This document shows positions 1 to 5,791 of a DNA stretch of 7,511 nucleotides, in pieces; positions within the stretch are counted from its first letter, which is position 1, and the number at the start of each line of letters is the position of its first letter. The notes under the pieces were generated by a model that ran no database searches, was not told the DNA's origin, and saw only the letters and a list, made by a program, of their open reading frames with translations. The stretch is from assembly GCA_949840605.1 (NCBI GenBank), contig CATKXN010000135.1, positions 1 through 7,511 of the forward strand, read 5' to 3'. Made by a program: the position numbers and the translations under genes. Source of the DNA: an uncultured Alistipes sp. (lineage in GTDB: Bacteria > Bacteroidota > Bacteroidia > Bacteroidales > Rikenellaceae).

Positions 1-1312
<1,312 letters not shown>

Positions 1313-1398
1313 AATCGTAAATATGTTTTAATTGTCGTTATTTCGGTTTTCGCACCCCGGTCCGCTCTTCGGTCCGCAGGTTACGCCCGGGATTCGAA

Positions 1399-1431
1399 CA
1401 AAGGTCGTACCAATCGGAAATCCCTGCCAAA
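1399..1431 (-). promoter_or_regulatory. Candidate dnaK promoter (Bacteroidetes type)
   Basis: On the minus strand a TTTG (1431-1428) is followed after 21 bases by GACCTTTG (1406-1399), which differs from TAnnTTTG mainly at its first base. The spacing is two bases longer than the usual 19. It would give an untranslated leader of roughly 80 bases ending in an A/T-rich stretch before the dnaK ATG. It is an imperfect match and no heat-shock operator was recognised near it. Confidence 0.4.
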
Positions 1432-1494
1432 TTGTCAGCCGAATGGCAGAAACAAGGCAGAACAACGTCCCGTCGCACGGCATTTTGTCACCCG

Positions 1495-1511
1495 CCGGCG
1501 TAAGACGCCGG
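1495..1511 (+). repeat. 7-3-7 hairpin A
   Basis: CCGGCGT-AAG-ACGCCGG is a perfect 7-bp stem with a 3-base loop, followed by TTTTAGG. It belongs to a family of four in this region that share stem length, the loop (AAG in three of four) and a 3' flank NTTTAGG but differ in stem sequence. It could slow transcription in the plus direction, but the T tract is short and the conserved AGG beyond it argues for a repeat family rather than a plain terminator. Confidence 0.75.
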
Positions 1512-1668
1512 TTTTAGGGGCGAAGGTCTGCTGAGACGCTATCTATCCGGTTCTGCGCCCTCCCCGTCATTGCGAGGCATCGCAGATGCCGTGGCAATCC
1601 GATTGAATGCCGGGACCTTACTACGCTTCCATCGGATTCCCACGCTCATTTCCATTCGCTCGGAATGA
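1495..1668 (+). repeat. Repeat unit 1: hairpin A plus REP/MITE-like palindrome
   Basis: The unit starts with the 17-base hairpin at 1495-1511. It continues with TTTTAGGGGC and reaches a palindromic element from about 1565 to 1669. The outer arms are GTCATTGCGAG (from 1566) and CTCGGAATGAC (to 1669), which are inverted repeats with one mismatch in 11. Inner arms at 1593-1607 and 1627-1641 pair at 13 of 15 positions, so the whole could fold into a long interrupted stem. Positions 1513-1644 match 1687-1818 in unit 2 with nine differences in 132 bases. No transposase is encoded, so this is a non-autonomous repeat. Outer ends of this kind (CGTCATTGCGAGG...AATGAC) recur in intergenic repeats of many bacteria. 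Confidence 0.8.
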
Positions 1669-1685
1669 CCCACCTAAGAGGTGGG
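1669..1685 (+). repeat. 7-3-7 hairpin B
   Basis: CCCACCT-AAG-AGGTGGG is a perfect 7-bp stem with loop AAG, followed by CTTTAGG. Compared with hairpin A the stem differs at several positions on both arms, and every change is compensated. Confidence 0.75.
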
Positions 1686-1857
1686 CTTTAGGGGCGATGG
1701 CCCGCGGAGACGCTCTCTATCCGGTTCTGCGTCCTCCCCGTCATTGCGAGGCATCGCAGATGCCGCGGCAATCCGATCGAATGCCGGGACCTTACTACGC
1801 TTCCATCGGATTCCAACGTCGGACCTTCGGTCCTCCTCGGAATGACGTTGCGGCCCG
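1669..1857 (+). repeat. Repeat unit 2: hairpin B plus REP/MITE-like palindrome
   Basis: Second copy of the unit at 1495-1668, offset by 174 bases through most of its length. It starts with hairpin B (1669-1685), followed by CTTTAGGGGC. The palindromic core runs from 1739 (CGTCATTGCGAGG) to 1847 (AATGACG). The copies are nearly identical until about 1818 and then diverge in the right arm. Here that arm contains the small hairpin GGACC-TTC-GGTCC, which unit 1 lacks. The right end of unit 1 directly abuts hairpin B, so the units are head-to-tail without a spacer. Confidence 0.8.
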
Positions 1858-1874
1858 CCCGCCTGAAAGCCGGG
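1858..1874 (+). repeat. 7-3-7 hairpin C, start of a truncated third unit
   Basis: CCCGCCT-GAA-AGCCGGG has six of seven pairs, loop GAA, and is followed by ATTTAGGGGC. The similarity to units 1 and 2 stops soon after about 1883, so only the first part of a third unit remains. It is the least perfect member of the family. Confidence 0.6.
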
Positions 1875-2005
1875 ATTTAGGGGCTGCGGCAGAACTTTGC
1901 ATATCAGAGCCTGATTTCCGCTTCGATCCATTCTAAAACCAATCTCTTCGGCAGGGAGCGCAGACCCGGATGAAGAGCGTTTCGGCAGCCCGTCGCATCC
2001 TAAAA

Positions 2006-2022
2006 CCCGCTTCTTAAGCGGG
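2006..2022 (-). repeat. 7-3-7 hairpin D, opposite orientation
   Basis: On the minus strand this reads CCCGCTT-AAG-AAGCGGG followed by TTTTAGG, a perfect 7-bp stem with the family loop and flank. It is inverted relative to hairpins A to C. It lies just past the HTH gene terminator and could act as a second, weaker stop for that transcript. Confidence 0.7.
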
Positions 2023-2051
2023 GAAAGAAAAAGGCCTGCGAAACGCAGGCC
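2022..2051 (-). terminator. Rho-independent terminator of the HTH gene
   Basis: On the minus strand GGCCTGCG-TTT-CGCAGGCC forms a perfect 8-bp stem (2051-2033) followed by TTTTTCTTT. It lies about 40 bases past the stop codon of the 78-aa gene. Confidence 0.88.
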
Positions 2052-2090
2052 CCTTCCCGGCGGATGCCGGACTGAATCGCTATAACTCGA

Positions 2091-2327
2091 TTACTCGCTC
2101 AGGATACGCATTGCAACGTCGAGAATCGTCGTATCGTCCAACGTGACGACACCCCCGTCCGGTCCCGGTTCGAAATGCACGCCGACACACTCTTTCGATT
2201 CGTGCTTGCCTCCGAAATAGTTCCGGACCGTTTCCACATCGATTCCCAACTCATCCGCAATGCGCTGCGAGCTGCCGCTGGGCAGCCTGTCCTTGATACG
2301 TCGCAACTCGTTAAATGTGATAATCAT
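2091..2327 (-). CDS. Small helix-turn-helix DNA-binding protein (78 aa)
   Basis: Probable small DNA-binding protein, with target unknown. Residues 21-38 (QRIADELGIDVETVRNYF) have the spacing and hydrophobic pattern of a helix-turn-helix: Ala24, Gly28 at the turn, and Val31/Val34 in the recognition helix. After it come FGG and a basic HESK stretch, then an acidic Gly-rich segment EPGPDGGVVTLDD (53-65) and an amphipathic C-terminal helix. There is no membrane segment or signal peptide. Small proteins of this general shape are, from memory, common in Bacteroidales as hypothetical or DNA-binding proteins. It is a single-gene unit with its own promoter (2362-2392) and terminator (2022-2051). No toxin or antitoxin partner is adjacent. 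The ATG at 2325-2327 is the only sensible start. Confidence 0.85.
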   Translation of the reverse strand: MIITFNELRRIKDRLPSGSSQRIADELGIDVETVRNYFGGKHESKECVGVHFEPGPDGGVVTLDDTTILDVAMRILSE

Positions 2328-2361
2328 ATCCCTTGAATTTTTGGTTGATAGTTCTGCACAA

Positions 2362-2392
2362 CTAAGTTAGTACAATTTTGCGTAATTGCAAA
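2362..2392 (-). promoter_or_regulatory. Promoter of the HTH gene
   Basis: On the minus strand TTTG (2392-2389), a 19-base spacer and TAACTTAG (2369-2362) match TTTG-N19-TAnnTTTG with one mismatch in the -7 box. The predicted leader to the ATG at 2327 is about 30 bases. The -33 box lies inside the imperfect inverted repeat TTTTGC-AATTAC-GCAAAA (2396-2379), a possible operator for the gene's own product; that is an inference. Confidence 0.6.
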
Positions 2393-2456
2393 ATTTCTGC
2401 CCGAAAAAGTGCAATTAAAATGAAACGCGCGCGAAAAAGGACGAAAGGCGGACGGG

Positions 2457-2488
2457 ACAAAAGAAAAACCCCGCCGAAGCAGGGTTTT
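2457..2488 (-). terminator. Terminator of the FKBP-like lipoprotein operon
   Basis: On the minus strand AAAACCCTGC-TTCG-GCGGGGTTTT is a 10-bp stem with one G-U pair and a stable UUCG tetraloop, followed by further T residues. It is about 33 bases past the stop of the 530-aa gene. Confidence 0.9.
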
Positions 2489-2520
2489 CCATAGTCCGAA
2501 ACCGTTGTGCGGCACACGGA

Positions 2521-4113
2521 TCAATCCTCCGCGGGCTCGATGTAGAACTGAAAGATCAGCGGGGCGAACGACGGGATTTCCGTCGTCACGGTCGTCGTGG
2601 TCGTGGTTTCGCCCGTCGAACCGTAATCGTATCCGTAACCGCCGTAATAGCCTCCGTAATATCCTCCGTAGCCGCCCAAACCGCCGTAACCGTAGTAGTC
2701 GCCGTAATAACCGCCGTAAAGGCCGCTGTTGCCGTAGTACATCTGCGAATAGTTCAGGTAGTTCAGGTAATCGTAATAGCTCGACGAATAGCCGTTGCCC
2801 GACGACGAGGTGGTCGATCCGCCGCTCCGGCCGTTCGTACCGTAGGCGTTGGTCGAAGTGGTGACGAAAGCCGCCCACTGGCCGTACCGCAGGTTGGGAA
2901 CCGTATAATAGAAAGCCGTGATCAGTCCGCCGTCCTCCGGCTTGTAGGAGAGCGCTTCGCCTTCGGACGAGACTTCGCCGTAGACGATCTCTTTCACTTC
3001 GTCGATATTCGTATCGAAGATGAAACCGTCGAGGAAACGGCCGATATACCAAATTTTGGCCGTGCCGTCGAGCCCGACCGAATCCGACTCGAGTTTGGCG
3101 ACGCCCTCGTAAGCCTTGTAGTCGTCGCCTTCGCCGTGGAAACGCTTTACAAGCGCTTCGGAAATCGCTTTCTCCAGATCGGAGCCGTTATAGGGTTCGA
3201 AACCGACGTTATAGGGTTCGTTGCCGACGTTGTTCTCGGGGTCGGAGAATGCGAACGTGAACTTGTCTCCCGCCGCCGTCCCGGCCGGATCGTAGCGGAC
3301 ATCGACATAAAGCTGCGCCACGGTGTCGCAGGCGCTCACCCACCGCTCGGTGCGGTTGTACGGATGTTTGGGGTCTTTGGGGTCGGTCGGACGCTTTTCG
3401 GTATCGTCCTTCCCGTCCTTGGTGAACATCGCCATTCCGCCGTTGGCCTCGGCGAAAGCGTCGACCAGCGAACCTTCGGCCTCCAGCGGGTTTTTATCGA
3501 TGCCGCAAATCTCCATCTCCATGATGAGGGGACGCTTGGCGCTGAGCGAATACTGCCCCCCGTAACCGCCGTCGCCGCCCAGACCGCCCGAACCGACGAC
3601 GCGCGAAGGCATGTAGAGCCGCACCTTGGCGCCCTCGCGCAGCAGGAATTCCCGGTCGAGGCCCTTTTTCCTCGCGTACTCCTCACCCAGATACAGCGTA
3701 TTGCGCATCGCCAGGTAAGTGCCTTCGATCAGGCCGGTGTTCGCCGTGCCGCAGTAGCGGTAATAAGGCACGTAATGGGTGTATTTGGTAAAGGTCCCGA
3801 GCTGATAGGCCTCCCCGGCGCGGCGCGTGAGGGCGATGTTGCCGCTCAGGTCGCGGCCCGAGAAATCGTACTTCACCCAGCAGATCGTGTCGTTCACCGG
3901 TTTGGCGCCGGCCTCACCGGGCTCGATGACATCGACGTAGAAACCGCCCTCGGTCTGCAGGTTTTCCAATAATTCGGGATGCTTCTGCGTCATATACGCT
4001 TCGAGGGCCTGGTCCTCGAACTTGTCGTACGACTCGGTCTGCTCTTTGGCACAGGAGGCCAGCAGCACGATGCAGGCTGCCGGGAGGTACAGAAAACGGG
4101 TGATCAATTTCAT
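2521..4113 (-). CDS. FKBP-like tandem-domain lipoprotein with Gly/Tyr-rich flap insertion (530 aa)
   Basis: Envelope lipoprotein: a lipoprotein signal peptide ends in the lipobox LLASC (Cys21), followed by AKE, which weakly resembles Bacteroidetes surface-export signals. Two degenerate FKBP-type folds are proposed. Domain 1 covers about 55-205. It has the strand ICWVKYDFSG (77-86), LREGAKVRLYMPS (158-170), a Gly-rich loop (174-187) and PLIMEMEI (195-202). The AYG tyrosine of FKBP12 is lost there. Domain 2 covers about 265-526: IWYIGRFLDGFIFDTN (354-369) matches FKBP12 around Tyr26, Phe36 and Asp37. Residues 397-425, ending in AYG, align without gaps to FKBP12 VIRGW...AYG, with Trp59 replaced by Phe. 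IPSFAPLIFQFYI (513-525) matches the last strand. Between AYG and IP lie about 86 low-complexity residues (426-511), in which 34 of 40 at 459-498 are Gly or Tyr. Isomerase activity is uncertain. It is the second gene of an operon, 32 bases after 4146-4739. From memory, the pair may relate to DUF4827-like Bacteroidales lipoproteins. Confidence 0.8.
   Translation of the reverse strand: MKLITRFLYLPAACIVLLASCAKEQTESYDKFEDQALEAYMTQKHPELLENLQTEGGFYVDVIEPGEAGAKPVNDTICWVKYDFSGRDLSGNIALTRRAGEAYQLGTFTKYTHYVPYYRYCGTANTGLIEGTYLAMRNTLYLGEEYARKKGLDREFLLREGAKVRLYMPSRVVGSGGLGGDGGYGGQYSLSAKRPLIMEMEICGIDKNPLEAEGSLVDAFAEANGGMAMFTKDGKDDTEKRPTDPKDPKHPYNRTERWVSACDTVAQLYVDVRYDPAGTAAGDKFTFAFSDPENNVGNEPYNVGFEPYNGSDLEKAISEALVKRFHGEGDDYKAYEGVAKLESDSVGLDGTAKIWYIGRFLDGFIFDTNIDEVKEIVYGEVSSEGEALSYKPEDGGLITAFYYTVPNLRYGQWAAFVTTSTNAYGTNGRSGGSTTSSSGNGYSSSYYDYLNYLNYSQMYYGNSGLYGGYYGDYYGYGGLGGYGGYYGGYYGGYGYDYGSTGETTTTTTVTTEIPSFAPLIFQFYIEPAED
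2581..2838 (-). other. Low-complexity Ser/Thr- then Gly/Tyr-rich insertion in the FKBP flap
   Basis: This encodes residues 426-511 of the 530-aa lipoprotein. The first part (426-447) is Ser/Thr/Gly-rich, the centre (about 448-498) is Gly/Tyr-rich with GGYY- and GGYG-type steps, and the last part (499-511) is mostly Thr. In residues 459-498 I count 18 Gly and 16 Tyr. The reading frame is open throughout and the family's last beta strand follows it in frame, so it is an insertion rather than a frameshifted tail. The codons form an imperfect trinucleotide-like pattern (GGC/GGA with TAC/TAT), which may expand and contract by slippage. Confidence 0.85.
3187..3228. repeat. 21-bp tandem direct repeat inside the 530-aa lipoprotein gene
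   Basis: Positions 3187-3207 and 3208-3228 are adjacent 21-base copies differing at three positions. They encode NVGNEPY followed by NVGFEPY, at about residues 296-309 of the lipoprotein. The repeat is in frame (7 codons), so copy-number change would not break the protein. Confidence 0.85.
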
Positions 4114-4145
4114 ATTTCGTTAAACGGTTCTTTTTTCGGGTTTGT

Positions 4146-4739
4146 TCATTCGACGGATTCGACCGTGAAATACCACGCGACCGGGCTTTCCCGCGGGATC
4201 GTCGTGAAATATTTGTCGCCGAAAGCCTCGTTGTAGGTCATGTACGCCTCCACCTCGTCCTTCGCACGACAACCAAGTAACGCATGCCGGAGCCCATTTA
4301 GTATGTCGCCGCGCATATCGAGCGTCAGCGGTTCGAACGACCACGCCCCGGGCGTCAGTCCCAGATCCTCATAGGCCTTCTGCAACAGCGGATCGTTCGA
4401 GTAGAAGGGGAACGTGGAGTCCGTGATGTTCGAATAGCCGAAGACATAGGCCCGGAAGGTGACGGTGACCTTCGACGCGGCCGTAACCTCCGGATAGGAT
4501 TCCCGGTTGGGACGGTAATAATTGACGATATACCGGTAGACCGTGCCGCCCGCGGTGGTGTAGAAAGGCAGCTGCCCCTCTTCGCCGACCGAAGCCTCGG
4601 GGATGAGCGCCGGGGAATGGGTCTTCTCGAGGTACGACACGAGCTTCTGGCGCTGCTCGGGAAGGATATCCTTCTCGTCGGAGCAGCCGCCCGACAGCAC
4701 GGCCAGGGCCAGGCTCAGTAAGGTGACAAGTCGTTTCAT
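4146..4739 (-). CDS. FKBP-like lipoprotein (197 aa), first gene of the operon
   Basis: Probable envelope lipoprotein with a degenerate FKBP-type fold. The ATG at 4739 gives MKRLVTLLSLALAVLSGGC, a short lipoprotein signal peptide with Cys19. The -3 residue is Ser, so the lipobox is weak. The Cys is followed by SDEKD, which resembles the Ser/acidic surface-export signal of Bacteroidetes lipoproteins. An in-frame ATG two codons upstream (4745) is possible; starts farther upstream would lie before the predicted promoter start point. The C-terminal stretch DILNGLRHALLG...NEAFGD aligns without gaps to FKBP12 VIRGWEEG...DYAYGA, with AFG for AYG and Leu for Trp59. IPRESPVAWYFTV matches the final strand, with an ordinary short flap. 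VTVTFRAYVFG corresponds to the VxYTG strand, with Phe for Tyr26. Enzyme activity is doubtful because of these changes; binding or scaffold roles are possible. It is likely co-transcribed with the 530-aa lipoprotein downstream. Confidence 0.85.
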   Translation of the reverse strand: MKRLVTLLSLALAVLSGGCSDEKDILPEQRQKLVSYLEKTHSPALIPEASVGEEGQLPFYTTAGGTVYRYIVNYYRPNRESYPEVTAASKVTVTFRAYVFGYSNITDSTFPFYSNDPLLQKAYEDLGLTPGAWSFEPLTLDMRGDILNGLRHALLGCRAKDEVEAYMTYNEAFGDKYFTTIPRESPVAWYFTVESVE

Positions 4740-4754
4740 CGGCATATAATCGTG

Positions 4755-4785
4755 CAAATTTACATAAAACAATCCGATTTACGAA
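4755..4785 (-). promoter_or_regulatory. Promoter of the FKBP-like lipoprotein operon
   Basis: On the minus strand TTCG (4785-4782), a 19-base spacer and TAAATTTG (4762-4755) give a perfect -7 box and a three-of-four -33 box. The start point expected about 7 bases downstream would leave only about 5-10 bases before the ATG at 4739, so the transcript may be nearly leaderless. Confidence 0.6.
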
Positions 4786-4794
4786 CAAGAAACG

Positions 4795-4826
4795 AAAAAA
4801 AACGTCCGCCCGGCATACCGGCGGAC
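4795..4826 (-). terminator. Terminator of the 48-aa gene
   Basis: On the minus strand GTCCGCC...GGCGGAC (4826-4804) forms a 7-bp stem, extended by GG/CC inside, followed by G and eight T residues. A second weak hairpin with a T-rich tail lies just after the stop codon (4857-4842, CCGGGGA-GAT-TCCCGG), so stopping may occur in two steps. It separates this gene from the lipoprotein operon promoter by about ten bases. Confidence 0.8.
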
Positions 4827-4859
4827 AAAAAAAGGAGGAAACCGGGAATCTCCCCGGCG

Positions 4860-5006
4860 TCACTTCCATCTGTAATAATCCTTATGCGGATCTTTGAGAC
4901 GCTGGAGTTTACGCTGCTTCCAGGCGTAAACGAGCATCGTGAACACGATTCCGGCGACAACGACGCCGAAAAGGATGAAAATGAACCCTACGGGAATCTC
5001 TTCCAT
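4860..5006 (-). CDS. Small single-pass membrane protein (48 aa)
   Basis: An intact short gene from the ATG at 5006 to a TGA at 4862-4860. The product starts MEEIPVGFIFILFGVVVAG and has one hydrophobic segment (about residues 5-28). A strongly basic stretch KQRKLQRLK (30-38) and a polar aromatic tail DPHKDYYRWK follow. The positive charges after the membrane segment predict an N-out, C-in orientation under the positive-inside rule. I do not recognise the family. Support for a real gene comes from its own promoter (5051-5082), its own terminator (4795-4826), and a typical membrane-protein composition with no rare-looking stretches. It does not overlap ruvA, whose stop is about 140 bases upstream. 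It could be a subunit or regulator of a membrane complex, but nothing in the window says which. Confidence 0.75.
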   Translation of the reverse strand: MEEIPVGFIFILFGVVVAGIVFTMLVYAWKQRKLQRLKDPHKDYYRWK

Positions 5007-5050
5007 ACGATACCAAAAATTGGTGAGGCAAAATATTTAATTAGGCGGTG

Positions 5051-5082
5051 CAAATATAATACAAATAATCTGCCAAACCAAG
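5051..5082 (-). promoter_or_regulatory. Promoter of the 48-aa membrane protein gene
   Basis: On the minus strand CTTG (5082-5079), a 20-base spacer and TATATTTG (5058-5051) form a full -7 box with a plausible -33 box. A run of nine C on the same strand (9 G on plus, 5082-5090) directly abuts the -33 box. The predicted leader is about 38 bases. Confidence 0.5.
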
Positions 5083-5148
5083 GGGGGGGGAAATTCCACC
5101 GTTTTATCTGCAAAAAGAGCTGATTTGTGCATCATTAGGTCCGAATCG

Positions 5149-5736
5149 CTACAATTTTTTGAGCGCCGCACGGATCATCTCCTCGACCGAAGCCCGCGGC
5201 AGTTCGCGCATCACCGTGCGCAGGACCTTTTCGGCGGCGGCGCGGGCGAAGCCCAGCATGACCAGCGCGGCGAGGGCCTCGTCGAAACTGCCTCCGTCGG
5301 CCGCGGCAAGGGGCGCATCGGCGGCATCGTCCCCCAGCACGGCGAGTTTGCCGCTCAGTTCGACGATGATCTTCTGCGCCGTCTTGAGCCCCAGCCCCTT
5401 GACGTTCTTCAGCAGCACGGCATTGCCCGAGGTGATGATTCCCTGCAGTTCGCGCGGCGAGTAGGTCGAAAGGATCATGCGGGCCGTGTTGCCGCCCACG
5501 CCCGAGACGCTGATCAGCAGACGGAACACCTCGCGTTCGACCTTCGTCGAAAAGCCGTAGAGCAGCTGGGCGTCCTCGCGCACGACGTAATGCACGTAGA
5601 GCTTGGCCTCGGCGGCGTGCTCGACGGCGGCATAGGTTTCGAGCGAGATATGGAGGTAGTAGCCTACCCCGCCGGCGTCGATAACGGCGTAAGCGGGAGC
5701 CACTTCGGCGACGGCGCCTTTGATGTATTCGTACAT
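5149..5736 (-). CDS. ruvA: Holliday junction branch migration protein RuvA
   Basis: Cytoplasmic protein that binds Holliday junctions as a tetramer and loads the RuvB motor in recombinational repair. It is 195 residues, close to the usual 190-205. The ATG at 5736 gives MYEYIKG, the typical RuvA start; a TTG three codons upstream is less likely. Domain I (1-62) is the OB fold and ends in REDAQLLYGF (53-62), with Glu54-Asp55 equivalent to the E. coli acidic pin. Domain II holds two helix-hairpin-helix motifs, VSGVGGNTA (77-85) and VKGLGLKTA (112-120), which contact the DNA backbone. An acidic Ala-rich linker follows (about 132-148). Domain III (about 149-195) has the helical UBA-like pattern that binds RuvB. 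ruvC and ruvB are not adjacent. The gene is divergent from the OmpH-like gene and no clear terminator follows it. Confidence 0.97.
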   Translation of the reverse strand: MYEYIKGAVAEVAPAYAVIDAGGVGYYLHISLETYAAVEHAAEAKLYVHYVVREDAQLLYGFSTKVEREVFRLLISVSGVGGNTARMILSTYSPRELQGIITSGNAVLLKNVKGLGLKTAQKIIVELSGKLAVLGDDAADAPLAAADGGSFDEALAALVMLGFARAAAEKVLRTVMRELPRASVEEMIRAALKKL

Positions 5737-5763
5737 GGAAATCAAATTTTAATGCGGGTTGGG

Positions 5764-5771
5764 CAAAAGTA
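5764..5771 (-). promoter_or_regulatory. Candidate -7 box of the ruvA promoter
   Basis: On the minus strand TACTTTTG matches TAnnTTTG fully, about 28 bases upstream of the ruvA ATG. No TTTG is found at the matching -33 position; that segment overlaps the -7 box of the divergent OmpH-like gene. Confidence 0.45.
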
Positions 5772-5783
5772 AAGATTTTTTTT

Positions 5784-5791
5784 TACCTTTG
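5784..5791 (+). promoter_or_regulatory. Candidate -7 box of the OmpH-like gene promoter
   Basis: TACCTTTG matches TAnnTTTG fully. A TTG at 5759-5761 is 22 bases upstream, longer than the usual 19. A nine-T run directly precedes the box (5775-5783). The predicted leader is about 40 bases and ends in an A-rich sequence without a clear Shine-Dalgarno. Confidence 0.5.

Larger units (their letters stand above)
1313..2090. other. Repeat-rich non-coding region between dnaK and the HTH gene
   Basis: This stretch of about 780 bases has no convincing gene. It contains the dnaK leader and promoter (1313-1431), a stretch of about 60 bases in which I see nothing definite (1432-1494), two repeat units (1495-1857), a third, broken unit start (1858-1883), a stretch without clear structure (1884-2005), and finally a hairpin and terminator (2006-2051). 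Open reading frames here run through palindromic repeats, and the two repeat copies give the same peptide in frame, which marks them as spurious. Near 1935 a CTAAAACC followed eight bases later by CTT resembles the flank and loop of the hairpin family but no longer pairs; it may be a decayed copy. Confidence 0.7.

Noticed and set aside
1358..1378. Direct repeat GGTCCGC-TCTTC-GGTCCGC in the dnaK leader
   Set aside because: It is short and simple in a GC-rich leader, with no further structure to support a role.
1389..1399. GGGATTCGAAC resembles the T-loop end of a tRNA on the minus strand
   Set aside because: The flanking bases do not form a T-stem (CTTTG against CCCGG), and no acceptor, D- or anticodon arm can be built around it.
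1313..1431. Search for a CIRCE/HrcA operator upstream of dnaK
   Set aside because: No TTAGCACTC or GAGTGCTAA half site is present.
1495..1883. Regularly spaced repeats suggesting a CRISPR array
   Set aside because: There are only three spaced hairpins, the intervening sequences are themselves repeats rather than unique spacers, and no cas genes are present.
1607..1936. Open frame of 109 codons through the repeat region
   Set aside because: It reads through both palindromic elements and gives the same peptide start twice (MPGPYYASIGF). It has no promoter or family match and is best explained by the repeats.
2505..2864. Plus-strand Arg/Asn/Ser-rich frame opposite the Gly/Tyr-rich segment
   Set aside because: The repetitive composition is the antisense reading of Gly/Tyr codons (for example CCGCCGTAATAG-type runs).
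3136..3972. Plus-strand open frame of 278 codons opposite the 530-aa lipoprotein
   Set aside because: The minus strand has a signal peptide, FKBP motifs, promoter and terminator; the plus frame has none of these.
5737..5745. TTG start three codons upstream of the ruvA ATG
   Set aside because: RuvA proteins begin M-x-x-Y-I-K-G or similar, and the ATG at 5736 gives MYEYIKG exactly.
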